64,000 nucleotides of DNA, from contig JAEWAF010000118.1 of NCBI GenBank assembly GCA_023391815.1, positions 1 to 64,000 on the forward strand. Reading direction: 5' to 3'. Within the stretch, counting starts at the first letter, position 1. Each line of letters opens with the position of its first letter. A model generated the notes under the pieces. That model was not told where the DNA came from and searched no databases. It saw only the letters and a program-made list of their open reading frames with translations. The stretch comes from Pseudomonadota bacterium. Lineage in GTDB: Bacteria > Pseudomonadota > Gammaproteobacteria > Steroidobacterales > Steroidobacteraceae. Shown one piece after another: positions 9,167-18,029 of the stretch. A program made the position numbers and the translations under genes.

Positions 9167-9985
9167 CTAGAACAGTTCATCCAGCTCGGCCGAGAAGATG
9201 GCGTCGCGATCGTGCAGCAGATACGCGTACCGCTCCTCGTATCCCACCGCCTCTCGCAGTTGCTGCCGCGTCCATTGCGCCGTCGGATGTGCCGTCACGT
9301 TAAAGTGAATCAGTCGACGGCTGTGATGCTCGATAACGACGAGCACGTACAAGACTCGGAACGTGCTGGTCACCGCGACAAGGAAATCACAGGCGATGAC
9401 ACCCCGCGCGTGGTTGCGAAGGAAGCTCGACCACCGCTGACACCCCTCGGCCGACCCGGCACCGGTCGCGGCAGGTACTTCGCTACCGTGCGTGGCGACA
9501 CTCGAAGACCGAGCTTCAACAGCAACTCGTTCGCGATGCGCTCTTGACCCCATGCTGGATTCTCTCGCGCCATCCGTCGGATCAGCTCACGGAGCTCTTT
9601 CGGAATCGATGGCCGCCCGGGTCGCGATTTCCACCGCCACCACAGGCGGAAGCCCGCTCGATGCCAGCGAATCAACGTTTCAGGCTGGACGACTACCAAC
9701 GCGGACCGCCAGTCAAACCAGCGCGATAGAAGCGTCAGCGTCACTCGGGTGGCCGCATCGACTCGCCTCGGCTTTACGCCGCGTTCCCGATACAGCGCCA
9801 GCTGGCGACGTAGAAACAGATTCTCCGCCTCTAACGACTTGCGCGGCCGAAGCAAGAGCCCGCACCAAAGGATCAGGTCCCAGGCCAGTCGGACGATCAT
9901 GGAGAGCGCGCTCAGCACGCCATGATCATGCCATAGTTGCAGCAGCTGGCCATTTCAGAGCCTGCGGATCGAATTTTTGCGGAGG
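9167..9985 (-). pseudogene. Integrase-core insertion-sequence transposase, frameshifted and truncated
   Basis: The best-preserved copy of the element also present at 1-475, 11188-11330 and 18354-18605. The N-terminal frame begins at 9918 (LRRQLALYRERGVKPRR, then IRRMARENPAWGQERIANEL). A frameshift near 9450 leads into the second frame with the rve core (HARGVIACDFLVAVTS, first Asp; LLHDRDAIF, second Asp). The frame then stops at 9167, before the glutamate motif, so the catalytic domain is cut short. The outer end is marked by GCGGAGGACA near 9975. Inactive. Confidence 0.8.
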
Positions 9986-10173
9986 ACAGGACACCTCATC
10001 CAACGCTACCAGCACGCAACGACTCGTCCAATTCCGACCTGCGCGCCTCGGCGTAGCGGAAGAGTCAGTCGACAATCGCGATTGGCCGCTGCGCGAAGAA
10101 GTCGGCGAGCGCGTCAAGCACAGGATCGATGCGAACCCTTGGCATGTCCGAGGAAGGAGAGCCAACGAAACAA

Positions 10174-10509
10174 TCAAGTCGCGCTGACGATGTTCACGAT
10201 GATCGGGAATCCGTCGCCATTACATAGCGAGACGTACAGGTTCAGCGGCTGAGCGGCGAGCTGAGCCGCAAGCAGTGTCGCGTACATCTCTTTGAACAAT
10301 AAATTATTCGATTGCTTGAGAATGAAATAGTCGGTCCGCCCGCAGCCATTCGGATTCGTCATCAGCTGGTGCTTGATGAGAATGCCGTCCTTGCCTTCGG
10401 AAAAATGGATCTCGGCGATGGTTCCGCTAGTGGTCCAGCCTCCCGCAAACGCATTGCCAGCACATGCCATCAGCGACGCAATGGACATGAGTCGAGCGAG
10501 CTTTCCCAT
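10174..10509 (-). CDS. Small exported protein, same family as the broken gene at 14151-14496
   Basis: A 111-residue protein with a clear signal peptide (MGKLARLMSIASLMACAGNAFAG, cut after AFA). The mature part of about 88 residues has the pattern GTIAEIHF...IKHQL...NPNGCGRTDYFIL...KEMYATLLAAQLA...LNLYVSLC: a small beta-rich domain with two cysteines bracketing a helix. The frame at 14151-14496 follows the same layout (VTGIL, C, TRIYSLL, ILMQAIATGQKV, C). I have seen this architecture in unannotated small secreted proteins but know no function. It stands alone, between IS remnants. Confidence 0.75.
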   Translation of the reverse strand: MGKLARLMSIASLMACAGNAFAGGWTTSGTIAEIHFSEGKDGILIKHQLMTNPNGCGRTDYFILKQSNNLLFKEMYATLLAAQLAAQPLNLYVSLCNGDGFPIIVNIVSAT

Positions 10510-10784
10510 ACATTACCCCGCACAGAACGTTTTTTATACGATCGACGACTCAGCGCTGCGCGCCGTTGAAGATCAGTAGAGTTGCAAACACAAGGGATGA
10601 GACAGTGTTGTAGTTCGCCGTCCCTAGCTGTTTCTATATCGGAGACTGCAATCTCAACGGGGGCTTGTCAACGCATAACCGGCAGATCAACTCAAAATCA
10701 GGGTTTTGACGAATGCATGTCTGCTCTTGACTCCTGTGGTCCGCAATAACCTCGTCTGGCCGACCTTCCGTCGGGCGTGGTGTC

Positions 10785-10965
10785 CAAGAACTCAATCGCG
10801 TCGAGTTTCGCCGCTCTTCCGCGAAACTCCAACTACCTTGGCGGGAGCGTATATCGCCGACAGTGCGGCGAAACTTTGCTCTCCTATCGGATGGAACCTC
10901 GATCAGCGCACAGCAGCCTCTATAAAATGATGCCTCAAACCGGCCACGCTTTCAGGCTCTTTTGT
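10785..10965. repeat. Interspersed palindromic repeat, copy A
   Basis: Contains GAGTTTCGCCG (10803) facing CGCGAAACTC (10820), a second palindrome around ATCGCCGACAGTGCGGCGAAA (10852-10872), then GGAACCTCGATCAGCGCAC and CTATAAAATG (10920). The same order of motifs recurs at 15579, 18602, 21262 and 44505. This copy runs straight into an IS3-type transposase end. The adjoining 10510-10784 holds no gene I can support. Confidence 0.7.
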
Positions 10966-10990
10966 AATGACCCAGCGATTCCTGCTCAGG

Positions 10991-11187
10991 TCAGGCCGCT
11001 AATTTGAATGCCTCAGCGGGTGTCTTCATTCCCAGCGACTGATGAGGTCTGCTGTTGTTGTAGAAGTTGATCCAGTCGCCGATGACGCGGCTGGCGTGCT
11101 GCAAGGTCTCAAAGCGATGACGATGCACGCATTGCTCCTTCAGCGTGCGGATCACGCGCTCGACCATGCCGTTCTGCTCCGGTGAGT
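10991..11187 (-). mobile_element. C-terminal remnant of IS3-family transposase OrfB
   Basis: The minus strand encodes HSPEQNGMVERVIRTLKEQC, then RASRVIGDWINFYNNSRPHQ and SLGMKTPAEAF. This is the end of an IS3-family OrfB, including the catalytic glutamate in MVERVIRT. The DNA of its outer end (10964-11021, with CTAATTTGAATGCCTCAGCG) is repeated almost exactly at 14774-14831. At 11187 it is joined in frame to the N-terminus of a different transposase. Confidence 0.8.
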
Positions 11188-11330
11188 GCGGCCGAAGCAA
11201 GAGCCCGCAGCACAGGATCAGATCCCAGGTCAGTCGGAGGATCAGAACGCGCTCAGCACGCATGATCATGCCACAGTTGCGCCACACCGCCATTTCAGAG
11301 GCCAGGTCGAATTTTTCTGCGGGGGACAAG
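11188..11330 (-). mobile_element. N-terminal remnant of the integrase-core IS
   Basis: It encodes the start of the transposase seen at 9167-9985 (RLTWDLILCCGLLLRPH) and carries the same upstream end with TCTGCGGGGGACA. The fragment is fused in frame to the IS3 OrfB tail at 11187, giving a chimeric 112-residue frame with no complete catalytic domain. The other side abuts an IS256-type remnant at 11331. Confidence 0.75.
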
Positions 11331-11421
11331 TGATCAGCTGATCAAGCAGTTCCTTGGGGATCTTCGGCTCAGTGGCAGGCTGCGAGTCGGATGGAACGTT
11401 CGTTTTCTTCTTTCTCGGCAT
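11331..11421 (-). mobile_element. N-terminal remnant of an IS256-type transposase
   Basis: From ATG 11421 the minus strand reads MPRKKKTNVPSDSQPATEPK and then IPKELLDQLI, which resembles the N-terminus of IS256-family transposases, with GGAGCCGAT as ribosome site. It is cut at 11331 by the neighbouring IS end, so three element types meet within 450 bases. The 11422-11694 stretch behind it has no supportable gene; it contains GTCCGCCATCAGCGGTTCAG, which looks like IS terminal sequence. Confidence 0.5.
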
Positions 11422-11694
11422 ATCGGCTCCTATGGGTCATGATATGTCCCAACCATAGAGTTTCAGACAGGTCCGAGATCTCGAATCTTCGTGACAAGAA
11501 CCGAATCGGTCCGCCATGCGTAACGGCAATACCGTCTCGTTCAAGGACACCATTCGCGGCCAACCATGCCGGGCAGTCTGCTAGATAGCCGACCCACTTG
11601 CGTCGCTACGCTCCGACGCTGTCCGCCATCAGCGGTTCAGGTGTCCGCCATCGCCGGAATGCGCACCTGGGCGCGCTGCCAAAGCGGGAGCGTC

Positions 11695-12357
11695 TCAAGG
11701 CACCTTAACTGGAGTGAACTTGTTTCTACGAATGTCCCAAAGAAATGCCTTTGAATCCTCGTTGCAGCATTTCCCTTGCTCCTCGTACTTCCGTACCCCT
11801 TCCGAGGTCGAAACTCGATCAAGCGGGACGGAGCTGCTGACTATAGGTACATAACCATCCCAACCTTCGAAGCCTACAGGCACATTGTAAGCACCCACCG
11901 AAGCTATGGGCTTGACGCACTTATCCGTGCCATTCCATTCCTTTCCTAAGGCCGCGACGAACAGATCGCCTGCATCGAAGACATCGAGGACCGCGCCACC
12001 CTCTCCGCCAGATTCGACAATCAAATACTTATCTTCCTTCGAAAAACTCATTGAACTTGGCGTAAAGTGGCCGATCACCGGCCCGCACTCGAAAATTGAA
12101 ACAAACGGATATTTCTTCCCGCCGTCTTCAACTATGAGCATCTCGCCCCAGATGACGCCGCGATCGGTAGCAGGGTTGTCTTTAGGAATGGCAAACAGAT
12201 ATGAATTTTTTTTGAGATTGAATGCCCCTATGACGACACCCTGAATATCGCCAAAGGACACGCCACTGGGAACCTGATTTTTTTTCTGTGCATAGGCTGC
12301 AGCAGCATACGAGACGACGCACAACAACAGAGGTACTACAGTCTTCTTGGTCATCAT
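11695..12357 (-). CDS. Exported protein of unknown function, paired with a polysaccharide deacetylase
   Basis: A 220-residue protein with signal peptide (MMTKKTVVPLLLCVVSYAAA, cut near AYA-Q) and a good ribosome site (GAGGAAG). The mature part appears beta-rich, with segments such as GVVIGAFNLKKNSYLFAI and EDKYLIVESGGEGGAVLDVF and a late CC pair. The tone of an expression-and-report beta sandwich or a propeller fragment is visible, but I recognise no family. Its start lies 20 bases after the stop of the deacetylase gene, so the two are likely an operon. A periplasmic or surface role with the deacetylase is inferred only from that. Confidence 0.7.
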   Translation of the reverse strand: MMTKKTVVPLLLCVVSYAAAAYAQKKNQVPSGVSFGDIQGVVIGAFNLKKNSYLFAIPKDNPATDRGVIWGEMLIVEDGGKKYPFVSIFECGPVIGHFTPSSMSFSKEDKYLIVESGGEGGAVLDVFDAGDLFVAALGKEWNGTDKCVKPIASVGAYNVPVGFEGWDGYVPIVSSSVPLDRVSTSEGVRKYEEQGKCCNEDSKAFLWDIRRNKFTPVKVP

Positions 12358-12377
12358 CTCGCATCTTCCTCAGCCCT

Positions 12378-14102
12378 TTACGGCGGATCGGCAAATGAAA
12401 ATCCGGCCTTCCTAAGTGCCACTATAAAGGGCAACAAGCCTTTCGCGGTTCTGGGTTGGACATGCATCAGAATATTGATAGGTGGCGTATTTCCATTTCG
12501 CCTGACGCGTGCCTTTGCCTGCAGCACAGAGGCAGCAATGGTTTGGGCGTTCAATCCCTGCTTTTCGTGCTCCCAATCTCTAGTGTCAACGTGCCAATAG
12601 ACAACAGTCAAACCGTACATATTTGCCGCGGCTTGGATCTTCGGATTGACTCTACCGGTTACACCCCCTATTCCATAGGGCGCTCTGAATCGTGTGGGGG
12701 CTACATTTGTGGCGTTGATGATTGCGGTCTGTGCCAGACCAATCTCTTGATTGACCTGCGCTTGAGTTTGCTGTGGTAGCGGAGTCGTGGGTTTCATCCC
12801 AGGATGGCTCCAGGTGTGGTTCTGAACCTTGTGGCCAAGCGCAATAAGCGCTTGTGTCTGGGTTGGATTAGCCTGAACCATTTGACCAACCGCGTAGAAA
12901 TCGGCCTTTATATTCTCCGCCGTAAGCACCGCAGTAATCCCCGAGAGCGCCGAGAGTGGCGTCGGCCCGTCGTCGAACGTCAAGAGCACGGGAACAGCGC
13001 CACTGCCAGGTGGTTCATCGTCGGGCGACCCTTGCGCTGTCAGATAGGCCAATAACTCGAGTTGATCCAGGATCCAGCGCAAGCGCCGGAAGTCATTCAC
13101 GCCCTCGGCGGTCTCTTGCTCGTCTGGGGATACAACGCTTGGACTCCGGAGCCCGCCACTATAGATGGTGGTACCGAGGACACCCTCGATGACATCGGCA
13201 ATGATCTTTGCATTTGCCGAGCCTGGAACGATATCCCCGGTCGCTATTACGTCTGCCAACGCTCCCTGCGCCAGACCTAAAGCGCCTTGATTGAAGACGG
13301 AGTAGTTTCTACTGCCGACAGGTATCTGATACTGAACTGAAACATAATCGTAGTGAATGACATCTCTACCCGTGGTCGGGCACCAAGCCGCAAAAGTCGC
13401 CCTTTCCTGATAGATGTCATTCAAGGTATTGCCAACCAGAGTCGCTATCGGCGGAAGATTTTCCAGCGGTCCATTCTGTGCGACCCAAGCAGAAGAAGCG
13501 CACCATTCCGCCGCCCATATGACGCCTGTGACAGTAATAGCCTGCGTTACAATCGGAGCGTTCTCTGCAAAATAATTTGGATTCTTCACCCACCTGTCGA
13601 GCTGGTCGAAAAACTCACGGAAGCTAGCATCGACTCGCGCCTGCGCGGTCGGTGCCCCGGCCCCGACCGGCGAATACAACACTACATCGTTCACCTGACC
13701 GACAAAGTTTGCTTGCGGAAGATCCAGATACGCATCGAACGCACCATCGTGGTTGAAGTCGCCTATCTTCAACGAACCCACTTCGGTCCGCCAGGTAGAG
13801 ACGAGATTTCGCTCGGACGGAGATAGCTGTGAAGCAGCGATCCGACTGAAAGACCCATTTCCGTTATTCTGCAGGACGACATCGTCCACAAGATCTGTTG
13901 TCTGGGATAGCACTATCGGGATGCTGAGCCCATCGTCGAACGGTATCAGAACGACCCGAGCCTCATGCTTGACATAAACGTCGGTCAGACCGTCGCCGTT
14001 TAGATCGCCGCCGTATGCTTTGTAGTTGTCATCGAAATGAGCGCCGAGGGACGGCGCACAAAAAGCGACCAAAGCAAGCGCTGATATGAATCGGAACTTC
14101 AT
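12378..14102 (-). CDS. Exported polysaccharide deacetylase (NodB fold) with FG-GAP-like N-terminal repeats
   Basis: A 574-residue protein. ATG 14102 was chosen because GGAAGAG precedes it and MKFRFISALALVAFCAPSLG is a signal peptide. The N-terminal third has calcium-binding FG-GAP/VCBS-type units (DLNGDGLTDVYV, DFNHDGAFDAYLD). The C-terminal 200 residues are a NodB domain: motif 1 TFDDGPT, motif 2 HTWSHP (metal-binding histidines), motif 3 RAPYG, motif 4 near DTRDWEH, and a final LMH. All key residues are present, so metal-dependent de-N-acetylation or deacetylation of a cell-wall or exopolysaccharide sugar is expected. The middle 200 residues are of unknown type. Confidence 0.85.
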   Translation of the reverse strand: MKFRFISALALVAFCAPSLGAHFDDNYKAYGGDLNGDGLTDVYVKHEARVVLIPFDDGLSIPIVLSQTTDLVDDVVLQNNGNGSFSRIAASQLSPSERNLVSTWRTEVGSLKIGDFNHDGAFDAYLDLPQANFVGQVNDVVLYSPVGAGAPTAQARVDASFREFFDQLDRWVKNPNYFAENAPIVTQAITVTGVIWAAEWCASSAWVAQNGPLENLPPIATLVGNTLNDIYQERATFAAWCPTTGRDVIHYDYVSVQYQIPVGSRNYSVFNQGALGLAQGALADVIATGDIVPGSANAKIIADVIEGVLGTTIYSGGLRSPSVVSPDEQETAEGVNDFRRLRWILDQLELLAYLTAQGSPDDEPPGSGAVPVLLTFDDGPTPLSALSGITAVLTAENIKADFYAVGQMVQANPTQTQALIALGHKVQNHTWSHPGMKPTTPLPQQTQAQVNQEIGLAQTAIINATNVAPTRFRAPYGIGGVTGRVNPKIQAAANMYGLTVVYWHVDTRDWEHEKQGLNAQTIAASVLQAKARVRRNGNTPPINILMHVQPRTAKGLLPFIVALRKAGFSFADPP

Positions 14103-14150
14103 TTTCTCTTCCTTCTTCCTGAAGAAGAATCGAAGGACCATTCGCGACTG

Positions 14151-14496
14151 CTAGTTGGCATTCAGCATCAGTCGCTCGATTTTCGGGCGGGATTGAGCCC
14201 AGATTCCGGTCGCGCAGCCATCGTCCCAGCCCGTAACTTTCTGCCCCGTCGCAATGGCTTGCATGAGTATGGCAAGGCGCTGCTTGCTGACGGTGGTGTC
14301 GTCAATAACGGGTGTCGTCAATAACGAGTAGATACGGGTCCCGAACGAACAGCTGCCGACAACTGGATCCGGACTCAGGTACACGGCCACCTAACTCCAG
14401 TGGTGAAGAATGCCCGTCAAATTGGCCTCCCACGCTCCTGCGACCGACGCCCATAGCCCCACCGGCGACCACCAACAGCGTCCTACGGATCTTCAT
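14151..14496 (-). pseudogene. Broken small exported protein, paralogue of 10174-10509
   Basis: The start at 14496 has AAGGAAC as ribosome site and encodes MKIRRTLLVVAGGAMGVG. The frame must then shift to give AWEANLTGILHHWS, meets an in-frame TAG, and continues as VAVYLSPDPVVGSCSFGTRI to the natural end RLMLNAN. Read this way it has the layout of the 10174-10509 protein, with cysteines flanking an ILMQAIATGQKV helix. One frameshift and one stop make it a pseudogene. A 15-bp tandem duplication (GTGTCGTCAATAACG twice, about 14297-14326) also lies inside it. Confidence 0.6.
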
Positions 14497-14773
14497 ATCG
14501 ATGTTCCTTTTGATACCAGAAAACGACGGCAACAAGCAGCCGGTAGGTTGCTTGAAAGATTCGAGTAACAGATCGATGAAATGAGCTAATGATTGCTGTC
14601 GCTACTTCGACAGCTGGCGAAGACATACCTACCTTGGTAATTAGATCCGTTATGTTTCGTGTCCATCTAGTTTTGAGCTCAGATAGTGCCTATGTCAACA
14701 GGTTCACAGACAAGAACAGAAATTCAGGGTTTCACCGAGCGTCGGCAAACCGCTCGGTAAAGACTGCGTATGT

Positions 14774-14831
14774 GTAACGAGCCAGCGATTTCTGCTTAGG
14801 TCAGGCTGCTAATTTGAATGCCTCAGCGGGT
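14774..14831. repeat. Second copy of the IS3-type terminal sequence
   Basis: Near-identical to 10964-11021 (shared CTAATTTGAATGCCTCAGCG and flanks). Only the outermost coding bases of the transposase remain. The sequence then breaks into unrelated DNA at 14832. From there to 15101 I see no gene I can name. Confidence 0.75.
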
Positions 14832-15101
14832 CAAGCCAGACCTCCTGCGAAGGCTGCCCCCGCAAAGGCGAGACCAGGCATGAAACCGTAAGGTTCGGGT
14901 GTTGACGACACCGGCGGCACAGCGAAGAAGAATGCGATGCCCGCAGCCCGAGCTCAGCCATCTGCTTATATGTCTCGCGCACGGCGTCTCTGTGATCCCC
15001 AACGTCTGCGCTCAGCCGTGTGCGTCTTCGCGCGTCGCCTGCAGCGCGCCTGTTGGGCTGCAAGGCGTGCTCACACTTCGACCTCCATCCCTTGAAACTC
15101 C

Positions 15102-15530
15102 ATGGCTGCCCAAGAGTTTGCCCATGCTCGCGTGATCTGGATCGAAGATCGCGCGAATCACGTCCCCGGCATCTGGCTCTCCGACGCCTTACCTCGAAAG
15201 TATCCCCGAACATCGGAAAGCTGGGCTTGGCACTGGGTGTTCGCCTCTCCGGATTTGTCCGTCGACCCACGATCCAAGGTTCGTCGGAGACATCATCAGT
15301 ACGAACAGACTGTCGGACGCGCCATCGCCCGTGCTGTGTCTCGCGCCGGGATCCCGAAGAAGGTGACCGCGCACACGTTGCGAGACTCGTTCGCAACCGA
15401 TTTGCTTGAGTCAGGAGTTGATATTCGGCGTGTCCTCGCCCATACCGATGTCAGCACCACGATGATCTACACGCATATTCTGACTTCGTCCGCTGCCGGA
15501 ACGCGAAGCCCGCTGGAGCTGCTCCCCCGA
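15102..15530 (+). pseudogene. C-terminal remnant of an integron-type tyrosine recombinase
   Basis: The plus strand encodes VPGIWLSDALPRKYPRTSES, then WAWHWVFAS, QTVGRAIARAVSRAGIPKK, TAHTLRDSFATDLLESGVDI and TTMIYTHIL. The insertion-like segment LPDALARKYP...WGWQWVFP is characteristic of integron integrases (IntI), which differ from XerC/D there. HTLR and the catalytic Tyr region survive. The residue after HTLR is Asp where His is usual, and the GH-containing QELLGH segment is shortened to LAH. No N-terminal domain or upstream arginine box is found. Non-functional; I saw no convincing attI or attC next to it. Confidence 0.7.
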
Positions 15531-15578
15531 CACGACACATGCTCCGAGATGACTCTACCCTCCGAGAAATCGGGCCCG

Positions 15579-15690
15579 TTGAGTTCCGCCGCCTTCCGGC
15601 GAAACTCCGCGGTCGCTCTCGAACCGAATCTCGATCAATGAGGTTCGGCCCTTCATAAATTAAGTCTTCAGACCCGCGCCAAGCCTGAAG
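15579..15690. repeat. Interspersed palindromic repeat, copy B
   Basis: Begins with GAGTTCCGCCG facing CGGCGAAACTC (15580-15606), followed by GAACCGAATCTCGATCAATG, CATAAATTAAG and CAGACCCGCGCCAAG. It shares this order with copies A, C, D and E, and matches copy E best in the CATAAATTAAG part. It directly follows the integron-integrase remnant. From 15691 to 15925 nothing else is supportable apart from the ribosome site of the next gene. Confidence 0.65.
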
Positions 15691-15925
15691 TATGGTGCAT
15701 CAGCGAAGGTAGCGAGCATTCGCCGTGCACGCTGCGCGCTATCCATAGAGCAATCTCAGATAGACTGAAGCCGTTCATCCAATCCCTGATCCTCCCGCGC
15801 TTCTGCGCTACGTCACATCACATATCGTCTCGCCCCCGGACAATCGTCCGCTTCGGAGTCAACTGATCCAGCAGCGCAGCGCTCGTTGAGCCACTCGATC
15901 AGCCGGGCTGAAACGAGGGTGAATC

Positions 15926-18019
15926 GTGCGTCTGTTCGCGTCGGTGTTGATGATTGCGGTGGCACTGCCGCTCGCGGGCTGCCTGCGTTCGGATAAATCG
16001 GAGTCGTTTTCGGCAACGGTCGGCGGCTCTGCCAGCGGGCTGTCCGGAACAGCGACGCTGGTACTGAACGGCAGTGAGACACTCACGCTCTCCCAGAACG
16101 GCTTCTTCCAGTTCACGACGCGGCTCACCCCGGGACAGCCCTATTCCATCGGCGTTGGCACGCAGCCGCCTGATCAAACCTGCGCTGTCGCGAACGGCAG
16201 CGGCACTCTGCCCTACGCGTCGATCAGCGATGTCGTTGTGACATGCGCCACAAACGGGTACGCAATCGGTGGCGCGATCTCGGGCCTCAACGGCACCGTT
16301 GAACTACTCAACGGCAGCGACCTTCTCGCTATTTCGGCGAACGGCAGATTCCTATTTCCCACCCGAGTACCGGCAGGCACGGGCTACGCGGTCTCGGTGA
16401 GAACACAACCCACCGGCATGCAGTGCGAGGTTGTTGCCGGTAGTGGCATCGTGGGCAACCAGGACATAGGGAACGTCGCCATCAATTGCCGGGCAATCGC
16501 ACACACGCTCGGCGGCATCGTTGCCGGCCTGACCGGATCGCTGGCATTGAGCCAGAATGGTGAAACCCTCACACTCCACAGCAACGGCCCGTTTGCATTT
16601 GCAACGCTCGTGGCCGAAGGCGCGACTTATGCGGTTACGGTGCAATCACAGCCGGTCTCGCAAGTCTGCACGATCAGCAACGGCAGCGGCACGATCGGCG
16701 CAGGCGACACTCACGATATCAGTGTCAACTGCGCCACGAGCATGGCGATCGTCGGCGGAACGGTTTCGGGGTTGGTCAACGGATATGAAAGTGACGTGAT
16801 ATTGCAACTCAACGGCAGCGAGACGATTGCCGTGTCCTCGGACGGCGCATTCGAATTCTCGACCCCGCTCATCGTCGGAACAGGCTACGCAGTCACGGTC
16901 GCCACACAACCGAGCGTGCCTGCACGAAACTGCCTCGTCACCAATGGCAGTGGCATCGTTTCGCACTCCGGCATCTCGAACGTCACGATCGCCTGCACGG
17001 CTCCCGTACCCCGCCTGGCTTTCATGGCTGATGCGGGGGGCAACAATCTGAGTGTGCATTCGATCGATGAGGCCACCGGCGTACTGTCACTCACCCAGGC
17101 GACCACCAACGGCGCAAGCTCCTACAGCTTGGCGCTCACAGCCGATAAGCGGTTCGTATATGTAGCCAACAGAACCCCCAATACAATCACCGGCTATGCT
17201 GTCGATGCAGTGAACGGCACATTGAGCCCGCTGCCGGGCTCCCCGTATGCCGTGCCCACCTCCGCGCCACGCACGGTGAGCATCACGCCCGATAGCAAAT
17301 TCGTCTACACCGTCGCCCAGAGCGGCAACTCGATATCGACCTTTTCGATCGACGCCGCCACGGGAGCCCTGACTCTGGTGGGCACACCGGTGCCGACCGG
17401 AGGGCAACCGCTCTACAGCGTGATCACCCCCGACGGCAAATATCTTTACATCGCATCCTTCAACAACCGATCGGTCTACGGGTATGCGATCAATGCCGCA
17501 ACGGGCGCGCTGACTTCGATCGGCGACTTTGCGGTATATGACCTCTCGACTTACGCCCGTGCACTTGCAGTCGATCCTCGCGGCAAGTTTTTGTATGTAC
17601 CGACGTACAGCACTTCAGTGGGCGCTTTTGTCATCGACGCGGATACGGGTGCTCTATCGCCCGTCGCCGGCTCCCCGTTCGCCACAGGCGGCGTTCAAGC
17701 GTCGTTTGCGACGGTCGAGGCAAGTGGTCGCTTCCTGTATGTGACGAATGAGAACACGAACAACATCAGTGCCTATAGCATCGATGGCACGAGCGGCGCG
17801 TTGTCGCCGCTGCCCGGGTCGCCCTTCAGCAACGGGCATTCTCCGCAGGAGATCAAAACGGACCCGAGCGGCAGGTTCCTCTACGTATCCAATCAGAGCT
17901 CGAGTGAGGTCAACGTGTACGCCATCAACGCCACGACCGGCTCGATCACCCTCGTCCCCGGCGCACCCTTCTCGACATCACCCCTCTCCCCGGGTGGGAT
18001 TGCGATTCTCGCGGAATGA
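15926..18019 (+). CDS. Lipoprotein with four Ig-like repeats and a lactonase-type beta-propeller
   Basis: A 697-residue lipoprotein starting at GTG 15926 behind GAGGGTG; the lipobox is LAGC. Residues about 30-360 are four tandem repeats of about 85 residues, each with the frame GxxSGLxGTxxLxLNGSE, NGxFxFxT, YxVxVxTQP and CxVxNGSG ending in a Cys, so each repeat can form one disulfide. Residues about 365-697 form a beta-propeller of 6-phosphogluconolactonase type, with seven repeats of GRFLYVxNxxxNxIxxYxID and GALxPxPGSPF. It is anchored in the membrane, probably surface exposed. Such propellers often bind partners and may not be catalytic, so enzyme activity should not be assumed. Confidence 0.85.
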   Translation: MRLFASVLMIAVALPLAGCLRSDKSESFSATVGGSASGLSGTATLVLNGSETLTLSQNGFFQFTTRLTPGQPYSIGVGTQPPDQTCAVANGSGTLPYASISDVVVTCATNGYAIGGAISGLNGTVELLNGSDLLAISANGRFLFPTRVPAGTGYAVSVRTQPTGMQCEVVAGSGIVGNQDIGNVAINCRAIAHTLGGIVAGLTGSLALSQNGETLTLHSNGPFAFATLVAEGATYAVTVQSQPVSQVCTISNGSGTIGAGDTHDISVNCATSMAIVGGTVSGLVNGYESDVILQLNGSETIAVSSDGAFEFSTPLIVGTGYAVTVATQPSVPARNCLVTNGSGIVSHSGISNVTIACTAPVPRLAFMADAGGNNLSVHSIDEATGVLSLTQATTNGASSYSLALTADKRFVYVANRTPNTITGYAVDAVNGTLSPLPGSPYAVPTSAPRTVSITPDSKFVYTVAQSGNSISTFSIDAATGALTLVGTPVPTGGQPLYSVITPDGKYLYIASFNNRSVYGYAINAATGALTSIGDFAVYDLSTYARALAVDPRGKFLYVPTYSTSVGAFVIDADTGALSPVAGSPFATGGVQASFATVEASGRFLYVTNENTNNISAYSIDGTSGALSPLPGSPFSNGHSPQEIKTDPSGRFLYVSNQSSSEVNVYAINATTGSITLVPGAPFSTSPLSPGGIAILAE

Positions 18020-18029
18020 TGGCGGGGCC

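Noticed and set aside
11560..11695. IS21-type terminal sequence
   Set aside because: GTCCGCCATCAGCGGTTCAG is suggestive but no istA or istB coding sequence is present, so I did not annotate an element.
15570..15700. Palindromic repeat copy B as an integron attC site
   Set aside because: It follows the integron-integrase relic and contains GTTGAGT, but the same repeat elsewhere has no paired RYYYAAC/GTTRRRY ends and is tied to tRNA-Lys scars instead.
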